This document shows positions 35,652-44,370 of a DNA stretch of 64,000 bases, piece after piece. Position 1 is the stretch's first letter. Each line of letters starts with the position of its first letter. Location of the stretch: assembly GCF_011927835.1 (NCBI RefSeq), contig NZ_JAATJH010000002.1, positions 372,001-436,000 on the forward strand, written 5' to 3'. The DNA comes from Neolewinella antarctica. GTDB taxonomy: Bacteria; Bacteroidota; Bacteroidia; Chitinophagales; Saprospiraceae. The position numbers and the translations under genes were made by a program. The notes beneath the pieces are model-generated. The model made no database searches, was not told where the DNA came from, and worked only from the letters and a program-made list of their open reading frames with translations.

Positions 35652-36362
35652 TTAACGGAAGAGCACGAAGGAAAAACCGATCGTAGATACCTTATAGCTG
35701 TTACCAAAGCTAAGTTGCGTTCCACCGTCGTCCAGATCGTCAGTAATAGAACTACCTAAGTGAGTGCCATGACGAGCGAATATGCCATAACGCCGGTAGG
35801 TCACGTTGAGCCCGGTCTCGAAGAATAAGTGGGTTGGTCTGATAGAGCCTTCAACGGCTTCTATGAATGTCTTCACTTGTTCTTCCCAAACACCAGGAAA
35901 GGAATCCGTGTCTTTGTTCTTGTAAATTTCCGTCAAGTACTTTATACTTAGTATTGGCTGGACGCTAAAATTACGCGGCAATTTTATCTGATAACTCGCC
36001 TCTAGGAAAGGGACTATGTATTCTTTCGTATTTGTTATAACAGACTGATCGTCAACACTAGTGTTACTGTTTGGCACTTCTAAACGAGTTATAAAAGAGG
36101 TGGTTATTGTCCTGTTGTGTGCACCGATGGACAAGACAATACTTTTATCGTTGAATAGCGTTAGATCAAATCGACCCCCAAATTCCGTATATCCAAAGGC
36201 ATCGTTATTGACTTCGTATCGTACGTTAGCAAATTCTCCTGTTGTGTTGAGCGTGTGCTTGCTGCGTGAATGCTGTACGAAAGGGGTAAAGCTTACTTTT
36301 TGTGCACTTAGATTGGGCGCGTACGTCAGTAATAAAAATAGCGTGTAGATAATGAAACGCAT
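35652..36362 (-). CDS. Outer-membrane barrel protein, tandem paralogue A
   Basis: 236 residues with a signal peptide (YTLFLLLTYAPNLSAQ). The body is barrel-like and ends VSTIGFSFVLFR. It is clearly homologous along its whole length to the next gene (36458-37168): KVSFTPFVQ, FGGRFDLTLFN, IVLSIGAH, VEGSIRPTHLF, YRRYGIFARHGTHL are shared with small changes. The pair arose by tandem duplication. AT-richer than neighbours; no recognised function. Confidence 0.7.
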   Translation of the reverse strand: MRFIIYTLFLLLTYAPNLSAQKVSFTPFVQHSRSKHTLNTTGEFANVRYEVNNDAFGYTEFGGRFDLTLFNDKSIVLSIGAHNRTITTSFITRLEVPNSNTSVDDQSVITNTKEYIVPFLEASYQIKLPRNFSVQPILSIKYLTEIYKNKDTDSFPGVWEEQVKTFIEAVEGSIRPTHLFFETGLNVTYRRYGIFARHGTHLGSSITDDLDDGGTQLSFGNSYKVSTIGFSFVLFR

Positions 36363-36457
36363 GTAATCAATTCTTGCTGTTATGAATGAGACTTATTACC
36401 GACCTAACTCTCGTTGGGTACATGTTTTCAGCGGATAGAGACACAAGCGTGGAGTTC

Positions 36458-37168
36458 TTACCTGAAAAGTTCGTAGGAAAGACCAATCGTCGACACTCTA
36501 TAGCGGTTACTAAAGCTACGCTGCGTGCCATCGTCGTCTAGGTCGTCCGTGATAGAACTACTCAAATGGCTCCCATGACGGATAAACACGCCATAACGCC
36601 GATAAGTCAGGTTAATCCCATACTCGTAGAACAGATGGCTTGGCTTGATGGAACCTTCGACGGCTTCTTCAAATTCTTGTATATCTGGTTCCTCCTGACG
36701 TGGAAATAAATCCGTGTCCTTATTCTTATCAATTTGCGTCAACCACTTTATTCCTAATACGGGTTGAACCTTAAATTTGTGTGATAGCTCTACCTGATAA
36801 CTTGCCTCCAAAAAAGAAGCTATGTATTTTTTGGTGTTTACCATAACGAAGATGTCCTTAGTAGAGCTAGTCATGGTTGGTACTTCTAGGCTGGCTGCGA
36901 AAGAAGTACGTAGTCTTCTGCCGTGTGCACCAATGGACAGAACGATATTTCTATTGTTGAATAGCCTGAGATCAAAACGACCCCCAAATTCTAAATGATC
37001 AAATGACTGATCACTGATTTCATATAGTACGTTGGTAAAGCCTTCTATTGATTTTAATGATTGCTTATTGCGTGCGTTTTGTATAATAGGGGTGAAGCTT
37101 ACTTTTTGCGCACTGAGATCAGCTGCGTACGTAAACAACAAAAGTAATGTATATATAGTGAAACGCAT
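36458..37168 (-). CDS. Outer-membrane barrel protein, tandem paralogue B
   Basis: 236 residues from the start at 37168 (MRFTIYTLLLLFTYAADLSAQ), which aligns with the start of paralogue A; an in-frame Met seven codons earlier is less likely. The same conserved blocks occur in the same order, with most differences in predicted loops near residues 95-115 and 150-165. The intergenic leader is also partly duplicated (a GACCTAAC motif precedes both). Possibly a variable surface protein, but this is speculation. Confidence 0.7.
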   Translation of the reverse strand: MRFTIYTLLLLFTYAADLSAQKVSFTPIIQNARNKQSLKSIEGFTNVLYEISDQSFDHLEFGGRFDLRLFNNRNIVLSIGAHGRRLRTSFAASLEVPTMTSSTKDIFVMVNTKKYIASFLEASYQVELSHKFKVQPVLGIKWLTQIDKNKDTDLFPRQEEPDIQEFEEAVEGSIKPSHLFYEYGINLTYRRYGVFIRHGSHLSSSITDDLDDDGTQRSFSNRYRVSTIGLSYELFR

Positions 37169-37197
37169 ATAATCTATTCTTACTCCCATGGAAAATG

Positions 37198-37241
37198 AAT
37201 ATTATCGACCTAACACAGTTGCTGGTTAGGTCGATAATATT
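37198..37241. terminator. Perfect 17-bp hairpin, probable bidirectional terminator
   Basis: AATATTATCGACCTAAC (37198-37214) pairs perfectly with GTTAGGTCGATAATATT (37225-37241) around a 10-base loop. It lies 31 bases after the serine hydrolase stop on the minus strand and 30 bases before paralogue B. It may also regulate paralogue B, since half of the motif recurs before paralogue A. Confidence 0.7.
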
Positions 37242-37271
37242 TTGCTACGTAGGTAGGGCTACGTTACGCAA

Positions 37272-38552
37272 TTACCTGGCACCCGCGTCCGCGCCCTCCG
37301 CTTCCGTCAATTCTTCCCTGATCGCCTCGAACAACCACAAATATCCACCATCCCACTTCTTGCCCAGCCGGACCATGATCAGGTTGTCCGTGGGGTCGAC
37401 GTACAGCAACTGGTTCAGGATGCCCTGGGCGTAGTACTCGTCGGTGGCCGTGTCGAGGTAGTACTGACCGGGCTTGCGTTCGCTGGCCATGGTCCGGACG
37501 TAGTCCGCCTCAATTTGAGGAGCGTAGGCCGCCGCCGCCAGCGAATCCGGGAAGTACATCACTTGCTTACCGTCCGGCTCCCGCAGCGATTCCCCGATGC
37601 TGTACCACTGATATTGATACTGATCGTTGGCAAAATCCGGCGTCGTGGAAGCCTCGATCCACGCCTCGGAAACAATACGCCGGTCGCCCGCCATCCCCTT
37701 ATTTAGGTACAGCCGGCCGATCTTCGCCAGGTCGCGCGCCGTAGCGTTCACCCCGGAGTAGGCTTTCGCCGAGCGGTGTTTCTTGTCGTCCAGGCTCACG
37801 GAAGCGGCGTATTCCATGCCCAGTGGCTCCCACACTTTTTGCGCGAGGTAGTCGCCCAGTGGCATACCACTCGCCTTTTCGACTACGATGCCCAGGATGG
37901 CCGTCGACACGCTCTGGTAACGGTGGACCGTTCCCGGTTCCTCCCGAAAGTCCATCTTCTCGATCTGCCCCAGCTGGTCGCGCCCGTAGTAAAGCTTAGC
38001 CATCGGCGCGAACGGGTTGGAATACGATTCCGTGTAAGCCAAACCCGACCGCATGTTGAGTAAATGACGGATCGTCTGGCGCTTAAAGCCCTCCGCCGCA
38101 TCCCGCAGCTCGGGAATGTACTTCGTCACCGGGTCGTCTATACTTTCGATAATCCCCTCGTCCACCGCAATGCCGACGAGTAGCGACGTGATGGATTTGC
38201 TGACGGAGAAGAACGTGGAAATGTCCTGCGGCTCGTAACCGTTGAAATACCGTTCGTAAAGAATGGAGTCGTTACGGATGACGAGGAAGGCCGTCGTCGA
38301 CGTTTCGTTTTCTAGGTACTGCGAGACGTTCATCTTCCCCCGCTTCGGCACCCCGAGGCTCACTTCGTCCACCAACGCCGGGCCCAGTGGCTGGACCGCG
38401 AAGGGCGCGGGCGCACTCGACGCGGGGAGCTCCGTGGCGGGGAAGATCTTGTGGTCGGTGATGTTCGCGAAGTTGTAGACGAAAAACCGACCGATGTGGC
38501 AGCTACTCAGGCTGGTGACAAGCAGGAGAGCCGCCAGGCGTAATACTTTCAT
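37272..38552 (-). CDS. Beta-lactamase-fold serine hydrolase (class C-like)
   Basis: 426 residues with a lipoprotein-like signal (LLVTSLSSCHIG). The SxxK motif is SVSKSITSLLVG near residue 132; the second motif region is YQSVSTAILG near 212. Such enzymes include esterases and D-Ala peptidases, and beta-lactam resistance should not be assumed. The gene ends in codons for GADAGAR, supplied by an antisense copy of the dispersed repeat (37279-37295) that also brings the protein to its end, so the natural C-terminus may have been extended or replaced. Confidence 0.83.
   Translation of the reverse strand: MKVLRLAALLLVTSLSSCHIGRFFVYNFANITDHKIFPATELPASSAPAPFAVQPLGPALVDEVSLGVPKRGKMNVSQYLENETSTTAFLVIRNDSILYERYFNGYEPQDISTFFSVSKSITSLLVGIAVDEGIIESIDDPVTKYIPELRDAAEGFKRQTIRHLLNMRSGLAYTESYSNPFAPMAKLYYGRDQLGQIEKMDFREEPGTVHRYQSVSTAILGIVVEKASGMPLGDYLAQKVWEPLGMEYAASVSLDDKKHRSAKAYSGVNATARDLAKIGRLYLNKGMAGDRRIVSEAWIEASTTPDFANDQYQYQWYSIGESLREPDGKQVMYFPDSLAAAAYAPQIEADYVRTMASERKPGQYYLDTATDEYYAQGILNQLLYVDPTDNLIMVRLGKKWDGGYLWLFEAIREELTEAEGADAGAR
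37279..37295 (+). repeat. Dispersed repeat forming the last codons of the serine hydrolase gene
   Basis: GCACCCGCGTCCGCGCC, preceded on the plus strand by TTACCTG, close to a TAnnTTTG box. It supplies the residues just before the stop codon. Confidence 0.75.
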
Positions 38553-38608
38553 TTTGGGTGTTTGCGGGGCCTGCGCCCGTCCGGAATGGCCCTAAATATA
38601 ATCTACAT

Positions 38609-40717
38609 CTAGCTCAATTCTCGTAAGTACTTCGGCACCGTGAATCGCTGCCCGTACCGTTCGATCAATTCCCCGCACCGCTGCTGGAACCGCTCGTGCC
38701 CGTAACTCTCTACGTAGCGGAGCACGCCACCGGTGTATTTGGGAAAGCCCCAGCCGTACACACTCCCTAGGTTAGCCGCGGCTTCTTCGGTGATTACCTT
38801 TTCCTGCAAGCACCAGGCGGATTCGATGATCTGGCAGAAAAGAAAGCGGTCTTCCATTCTGCGGCGGTTGTAATCATCTTTCGTTACCGGGAAATACTCC
38901 GCCGATCCTTCCCAGAGCCGGCCGCGCCCCTGCGCGTCGTAATCGTAGAAGCCAGCTCGCTTCTGCCGGCCACCGCGGTTAATGTCGTTCAGCATTTTCT
39001 CCAGCGCGGGCACGGCGGGGTGTTGCTGGTAACGGTCGCCGTAGTGCTCGGAAGCCTGCTGCTCGTAACGCATGACGAGCTCCAAACCGAGCTCGTCGGC
39101 CAGGGCGAGGGGGCCGACCGTCATGCCCGCCTGGCGGCCCATGTTTTCGATCAGCGCCGCGGGGTACCCCTCGTTGAGCATCGTGACGCCCTCCAGGATG
39201 TAAGTGTTACGGACCCGGGCGGCGAAGAAGCCCCAGGTGTCCTGGACGACCAGGGGAAGTTTCCGGATCGCCGTGGCGAAATCGAACGCACGGGCGATGG
39301 TTTCGTCGCTCGTCCGCTCGCCCTGGATGATCTCGACGACGTTCGACAGCTCCGCAGGGGGGAAGAAGTGAATGCCCACGTAGTTTTCCGGGCGGAGGCT
39401 CTGCTTACCCAGCTCGGTGATGGGGATGGAGATGGTATTGGTCGCGAAGACCGCGAACTCGTCCAGTTGCTCCTCCGCTTCCCGCGTCACTTTTTGCTTG
39501 ATGGATTTGTTCTCGAAAACGGCCTCCACGACGATGTCGCAGTCCAGAAAATCTTTGCTCTTGTCCGTCGTCTTGATGCGGCTGAGCAGGTCTTCTCTCT
39601 CCTCGGGCTGGAAGGTTCCGCGCTCGATGTACTCGTCTATTTTGGCGATCACGAAGTCGCGCCCCCGGTCGGCGATCGGCTGGCTGACGTCCTTCAGCAC
39701 GACTTCTAGCCCGTTGCGCAGGCAGAGGAAAGCGATTCCGGAGCCCATTTGCCCCGCGCCGATGACGCCGACCCGCCGGGGCCGAAAGCGCCCGAAGCCC
39801 TTCGGCCGGCCCAGTCCGTCCCGAATCGCTTGCTTGTCGAACCAGAAGGTCGAAATCATATTCTTGCTGACCTCCCCGGTAACGATCTTGGCGTAGTGAC
39901 GGCTGTCCACGCGGCAGGCCGTCTCGAAGTCCAGCTTAGAGCCCTCCGCCAGCAGGTCGATGATGGCCCGCGCGGCGGGGTAGAGGTCGTTCGTGTCGGC
40001 GGACAGGCGCGCCGTGAGCAGGCGGATGCGGTGGCCGAGATTTGGGTCGGCGGCGGAGCCTCCGGGGATTTTTGCGAAAACATCGTCCCACGGGCGGCGG
40101 CTCGGCGGGTCGGAAAGTAACCACTTTTTTGACTTGCTCATCAGTTCGTCCTGGTCTTCCGCCAGCTCGTCGACGATGCCGACCTTGACGGCCTCCTGGG
40201 GGCTGTAGCGGCGGCCTTCCATCAGTAGCGGGTAGGCGCGTTCGATGCCTAAAATCCACAGCAGACGCATGACCGCGCCTCCGCTGGGGATCAACCCGAT
40301 CTTGACTTCCGGGTGGCCGAGGCGCATTTTGGGGTTCGCCAGGGCGATCCGCCGGTGGCAGGCCAGGGCGAGTTCGAAACCCGTGCCCAGCGCGTCACCG
40401 TTGATGGCCGCGACGACGGGCACGCCCGGCATTTCCAGGTCCCGGAGAAACTGTTTGAGGTCCTGGGCGTGGTCGAACGCCTTTTTGGGGTCGGTTAACT
40501 CGCGGAGGTAAGTCAGGTCGCCCTGCCGTAGGAAATCTTTTTTGCCCGAAGTAATGATGATGCCGCGCAGCCGCCCGGCCTTCTTTTCCCGCTGGAGGTG
40601 CTCGATGACGGGCTTGAAGGCGCTGACCAGTTCGTGGTTCAGCAAGTTGCTTTGCCGGCCGGACATGTCCAGGATCAGCGTGACGATGTTGTCCGTGTCT
40701 TTTAGGTATTCAATCAT
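38609..40717 (-). CDS. fadJ: FadJ-like enoyl-CoA hydratase/3-hydroxyacyl-CoA dehydrogenase
   Basis: 702 residues with crotonase domain (about 1-190) and dehydrogenase domain (about 310-700). The crotonase part keeps the catalytic Glu pair in TGFELALA and GHPEVKIGLIP. The NAD motif is RVGVIGAGQMGSGIA near 320; catalytic His is in VGIHFFPPAELSNVVEIIQG near 450 with its Glu. The normally conserved Asn of FFVNR is replaced (WGFFAARVRN). It should oxidise fatty acyl-CoA intermediates. It is downstream of, and probably co-transcribed with, a thiolase homologue lacking catalytic residues. Confidence 0.88.
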   Translation of the reverse strand: MIEYLKDTDNIVTLILDMSGRQSNLLNHELVSAFKPVIEHLQREKKAGRLRGIIITSGKKDFLRQGDLTYLRELTDPKKAFDHAQDLKQFLRDLEMPGVPVVAAINGDALGTGFELALACHRRIALANPKMRLGHPEVKIGLIPSGGAVMRLLWILGIERAYPLLMEGRRYSPQEAVKVGIVDELAEDQDELMSKSKKWLLSDPPSRRPWDDVFAKIPGGSAADPNLGHRIRLLTARLSADTNDLYPAARAIIDLLAEGSKLDFETACRVDSRHYAKIVTGEVSKNMISTFWFDKQAIRDGLGRPKGFGRFRPRRVGVIGAGQMGSGIAFLCLRNGLEVVLKDVSQPIADRGRDFVIAKIDEYIERGTFQPEEREDLLSRIKTTDKSKDFLDCDIVVEAVFENKSIKQKVTREAEEQLDEFAVFATNTISIPITELGKQSLRPENYVGIHFFPPAELSNVVEIIQGERTSDETIARAFDFATAIRKLPLVVQDTWGFFAARVRNTYILEGVTMLNEGYPAALIENMGRQAGMTVGPLALADELGLELVMRYEQQASEHYGDRYQQHPAVPALEKMLNDINRGGRQKRAGFYDYDAQGRGRLWEGSAEYFPVTKDDYNRRRMEDRFLFCQIIESAWCLQEKVITEEAAANLGSVYGWGFPKYTGGVLRYVESYGHERFQQRCGELIERYGQRFTVPKYLRELS

Positions 40718-40851
40718 GGCTTGGTGCTTGTGTCGCTAACCGGAAGTCTTGAAATTAAAGTTGAAATCGGAAGCCTTTTCTGGAGTTTTGCCCCAAAAAC
40801 ATTGCTTCCCCGGCGGATGGGAAAAACTGAGGGGACTGGGATAAACAACCC

Positions 40852-42066
40852 TTACCCCACCCGCTCGATGATCGTACTGACCGCCAACCCGGCACCCGCG
40901 TCAATCGTCAAACTACCCAGCGTCAGGTCGCGCCGCTCCAACTCCGTGAGCAGGTGGCAGAGCATCATGCCGCCGACGGCGCCCAGTGGTTCCCCGAGCG
41001 CGATCGCGCCACCGAGGACGTTGAACTTGTCGGGGTCGATGTCCAGGTCCTGCCGGAAGCGGAGGGTGGGCGCGGCGAAAGATTCGTTGAACTCCCAAAG
41101 GTCAATGTCAGCTTTGGTGAGGCCGGCCTGTTCGAGGGCCAGGTCGGAAGCGTTGACGCCGCCGGAGAGTAGGGTCGCGTCCACGGCGGACATGGCCACC
41201 GCCCGAATGCGCGCGCGGGGTTTTAAGCCCAGTTTCTCCCCGAAAGCCGCGTCGCCGAGTAGCGCTAGTGCGCAACCGTCGGCTGGTTTACTAGTGTTGC
41301 CGAGGGTGTGGAGGTGCTCGACGTGGTCGACCAGCGGGAAGCGGTGGAGGGCCATCTCGTCGAAGCCAGCCAGGCCCATCTCGGCGAAGCGGGCGGGTAA
41401 GTCTTTGAGATCCTCGGTGGTGAGTTCCGGCTTGATCACGCTGTCGTGGTCGAGGATGGTGAGGCCGTTCTGGTCCAGGATCGGCTCCATGCTGGAAGCG
41501 AAGTGACCGGCGTCGGCGGCGGCGGCGGCCTTGCGGTGGCTTTCGACGGCGTAGGCGTCGAGGTCCGCCTGGGAAAACCGGTAGCGGCTCGCGACGAGGT
41601 CGGCCGCCACGCCCTGGGGGATGTAGTGGCTGTTGATGACCGTGGCCGGGTCGTTCATCATCGGGCCGCTATTGAGGTAGGTCGGCACGCGGCTCATGCA
41701 CTCGATGCCCCCGGCGATCATCACCCGGCCGTAGCCGGCGTTGATGCGCGCTGAGGCGAGGTTGATCGCTTCGAGGCCGGAAGTGTTGAAGCGGTTGATC
41801 TGCAGGCCACCCCGCGCGTTGGCCCACCCGGCGTTGAGTAGGCCGGCGCGGGCAATGTTGTAGCCCTGGTCGCCGGCCGGTGTGTTGCAGCCGATGATGA
41901 GGTCGTCCACGCTCGCGGGCAGGTCTTCGATGCCGGTGCGGCGCTGGAAGGCCCGCAGGCACTGGCTCAGTAGGTCGATGGGCTTGACTTCGTAGAGGTC
42001 GACGGTGCCTTCGGCGCGGCCGCGGGGGCTGCGGAGGGCGTCGTAGATGTAGGCGGGGATGGGCAT
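40852..42066 (-). CDS. Thiolase-superfamily protein lacking the catalytic Cys and His residues
   Basis: 404 residues, collinear with degradative thiolases: FNTSGLEAINLA near 90, GGIECMSRVP near 120, NESFAAP near 320, GGAIALGEPLGAVGG near 350 and ERVG at the end. However, the nucleophilic Cys is Asn (NRFNTSG for NRFCSSG), the active His is Glu (LGEPLG for LGHPLG), and the second Cys is absent (TIDAGAGLA for C-x-G-G-G). NEAFA survives as NESFA. It would not act as a normal acyltransferase. It precedes the FadJ-like gene by about 135 bases. Confidence 0.85.
   Translation of the reverse strand: MPIPAYIYDALRSPRGRAEGTVDLYEVKPIDLLSQCLRAFQRRTGIEDLPASVDDLIIGCNTPAGDQGYNIARAGLLNAGWANARGGLQINRFNTSGLEAINLASARINAGYGRVMIAGGIECMSRVPTYLNSGPMMNDPATVINSHYIPQGVAADLVASRYRFSQADLDAYAVESHRKAAAAADAGHFASSMEPILDQNGLTILDHDSVIKPELTTEDLKDLPARFAEMGLAGFDEMALHRFPLVDHVEHLHTLGNTSKPADGCALALLGDAAFGEKLGLKPRARIRAVAMSAVDATLLSGGVNASDLALEQAGLTKADIDLWEFNESFAAPTLRFRQDLDIDPDKFNVLGGAIALGEPLGAVGGMMLCHLLTELERRDLTLGSLTIDAGAGLAVSTIIERVG
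40892..40902 (+). repeat. Partial dispersed repeat in the thiolase homologue
   Basis: GCACCCGCGTC then diverges; encodes the DAGAG residues at the position of the lost catalytic Cys loop. Could be coincidental. Confidence 0.35.
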
Positions 42067-42152
42067 TTTTGGTCTGGGGTCTTTGGTCTGCAGTCGGCGT
42101 AAGTTACTTCATCCGGTTGGTTTTGGTTGGGGGGATTTTGGGTTTGGTGGTA

Positions 42153-42203
42153 GGCGCGGTCGTCCCGACTAAGTGCGGGACTAGCTGGCGCGGTCGCGGG
42201 TGC
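42153..42203 (-). repeat. Two dispersed repeats, one with a stem-loop core
   Basis: At 42153-42176 the ends GGCGCGGTC and GTGC flank TCCCGACTAAG, whose GTCCCG arm pairs with GCGGGAC (to 42181). An exact copy GGCGCGGTCGCGGGTGC follows at 42187-42203. Both lie in the 452-bp region upstream of the thiolase gene, which also has GTCTTTG-type repeats (42069-42094) and no other feature. Confidence 0.65.
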
Positions 42204-42518
42204 GGGGTTTTTTAGCGAGGAGTAACGATACTGTGTTTGCTGGTGCGAGCGAAATATTTTCCTGCCCCGGGTGCAGGGCGTGTGGGCGGATAAATACCTG
42301 AGCCGGGTGCGCCCAACTGCGTATGGTGTGCTGTATCCTGAGTGAGTTACCGACCGCAACTCGTGCCGCTACGCTGCGACGCAAAGCCCAAATCTCGCTA
42401 ATCGTTTATATTTGTGGGGTGATGGTTTAGGTGCTTCCTGATGCAAATAGTATCAAGTTGGAGTATTAACCGACGCGCTCTGGGTTATGACTTATTACGT
42501 GAATAAACAGCAAAATAA

Positions 42519-43064
42519 ATGGAACAGGTAAACGTATTATTCTTTATTCTCAGCACTTTTTTTGGTTTGGGAAACCCCTCCGTACTAGCTGACAAAACGA
42601 CCGTAACGATAAACCCCCAGGCACAACGGATGGAAATAACGCAGGAGGACTTATTCACTTTTTCCAGATCGGCGGAAGAAGCAGCACTCGTACTGAAACA
42701 GTGGGAAAAAATCGTTAACTGGGAAGATAACGAAACACCGTGGTCAACGGAATTGGCTGCTTTTCCCGGGAAGAAGCTCACCTTGCTTTCCGGTGAGGGG
42801 GGCATACGGACGAGGATAACCATCAGCTACACGAACCCCGAGGATTTGGAAGTATTTGGAATCTGGTACGATGCGGGTAAAGACCGATATTCGACCAACC
42901 AAGTACCTCAGCTAAATATCAAAACGGAGACGGGAGAATTAGCGGGTAACTACTGGCGTTTCAATGGTGAGGGTGCTTTTAGCTTCGTGGTGGAGCCTTT
43001 CTTGCAACTGCCCGAAAAGATATTAAAAACAAAAATATCAGTGGCTGAACTGCTGGCGGAGTGA
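42519..43064 (+). CDS. Secreted protein of unknown function
   Basis: 181 residues with a signal peptide (VLFFILSTFFGLGNPSVLA). The mature protein is mostly beta-strand with acidic patches: ITQEDLFTFSRSAEEAALVLKQW, then RTRITISYTNPEDLEVFGIWYDAGKDR and an ending rich in hydrophobics. No catalytic motif or family recognised. Single gene on the plus strand between minus-strand units. Confidence 0.6.
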   Translation: MEQVNVLFFILSTFFGLGNPSVLADKTTVTINPQAQRMEITQEDLFTFSRSAEEAALVLKQWEKIVNWEDNETPWSTELAAFPGKKLTLLSGEGGIRTRITISYTNPEDLEVFGIWYDAGKDRYSTNQVPQLNIKTETGELAGNYWRFNGEGAFSFVVEPFLQLPEKILKTKISVAELLAE

Positions 43065-43219
43065 GTGGGGTTGATGCCTTTGTATTGAAAAAATAATCAA
43101 TTCAGATTTCTGCCGACATTCTGACTAATCCTACGTCGCTGCTACAGATACGTGTTGGCTACAGTCGGTTACCGTTCGATTAGTAAAGTAAAGTTTGTGA
43201 AAGCATGAGTGAGTGGATT

Positions 43220-44038
43220 TTAATCCTGCTCAATTGAAGTCTCCCATCCATCATAATTGCCATCACATTTAATCGCAGTCTTTCGTAGTGAGGAAGTAAT
43301 CTTGTTGATTGAATCAATGTCGACTTTATCAGTTCTCCAAATTTGAAGTTGAAAATTTAGTGAAGAAGATTTAATTTTTCTAGAAGTATGAATGACAAAT
43401 TCTTGTTCCTCTACTTCTTTCTTACACTTCTTCATGTCGCGCGCGGTTGAGAAATATAACCAATGATCGACCCTTCTCACCTTTGTCAAAGAGTCCCCAC
43501 CTTTTTTTAGGTTCTCGACGACCGATGCATCAGCCATGTAATTGAGTATCTCTTGATTTGGATAAAGGAAGTCCTGGTAACAGGTCCAGTCTTTGTCCTC
43601 TTCAACCTTCAGGTGAAATCCAAAACCAGCGTGTTTTTGCGTATAATACTTCTCGATTTCCTCTTTGAGGTGCAAGGTGTCACTCACGTAAAAGTATTCT
43701 AATCTCTCTCCATCGTGCGTGAACGAACCCACCGGAAGAGACTGAGTGACATGAGTGATTAATTCAGTCAGTTCTTCTCCGACTTCGTACAAAAAATCCA
43801 ACGTACCACTCTCTGGGAATCTATCTTCTCTGGTAGTTTTGTACGAAATCCCCGTAATTACGATAAAAGGGAAATTATGGAACGGAACATTATTTATTAA
43901 GTCCATTCTCAAAGTTGTAGATCCCGGCAGTCCGTTTTCGTAAGCAGCGATGTAAGCATCCCAATTTTCTGCTTTTTCCTGAGCGGCCATGGTGGTTACT
44001 GTTGTAAGTAATAATAGGATTATTGTAAATAATTTCAT
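43220..44038 (-). CDS. DUF695/RraB-domain secreted protein
   Basis: 272 residues with a signal peptide (IILLLLTTVTTMAAQ). Residues about 25-150 match DUF695 (WDAYIAAYENGLPGSTTLRM, GTLDFLYEVGEEL). Residues about 190-272 match the RraB family (DHWLYFSTARDMKKC, YDGWETS). The same two-domain order is known in Bacteroidota and proteobacteria, where its function is unknown; RraB itself inhibits RNase E. The signal peptide argues against RNase control here. AT-rich relative to neighbours, near a MITE-like element. Confidence 0.7.
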   Translation of the reverse strand: MKLFTIILLLLTTVTTMAAQEKAENWDAYIAAYENGLPGSTTLRMDLINNVPFHNFPFIVITGISYKTTREDRFPESGTLDFLYEVGEELTELITHVTQSLPVGSFTHDGERLEYFYVSDTLHLKEEIEKYYTQKHAGFGFHLKVEEDKDWTCYQDFLYPNQEILNYMADASVVENLKKGGDSLTKVRRVDHWLYFSTARDMKKCKKEVEEQEFVIHTSRKIKSSSLNFQLQIWRTDKVDIDSINKITSSLRKTAIKCDGNYDGWETSIEQD

Positions 44039-44108
44039 TATTTGGGTATTTCAACAGTATTACTTTTTTTTCCTGGCGCTTCCCAATATTTTTTATCTGG
44101 ATTACAGT

Positions 44109-44310
44109 ACTGTTTACCACACTACTGGACATTTTCAAATTGGACGCTTGGAGGACTCGAAACCCTTCGCTACGCTTTAGTTTCGAGACGCTCCAAGGTT
44201 CTAAAATTCTACTTGAGGACCTTGGAGCGTCCTCTGCCGTGAAGCCGAAGGCGAAATTGTTGAGGTCCTCCAAGCGTCCGGGGACAATGTCCAGTAGTAT
44301 GACTGTTTAC
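44109..44310. mobile_element. 184-bp MITE-like element with 9-bp target duplication (copy 2)
   Basis: The element (44118-44301) is flanked by perfect 9-bp repeats ACTGTTTAC at 44109-44117 and 44302-44310. Its ends are CACACTACTGGACATTTTC and, inverted, CATACTACTGGACATTGTC. It is the reverse-oriented counterpart of 24664-24847 with the same two internal hairpins. Lies in the gap between the DUF695 gene and the exonuclease gene. Confidence 0.87.
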
Positions 44311-44370
44311 GTTAATAAATGGCCATTTTTCAACCTGAATGAACGTGCAATATACCATTAAAATAGATAC

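Noticed and set aside
37272-38552. Antibiotic-resistance beta-lactamase
   Set aside because: Only the SxxK-type serine hydrolase fold is supported; the size and lipoprotein signal fit esterase or peptidase relatives equally well.
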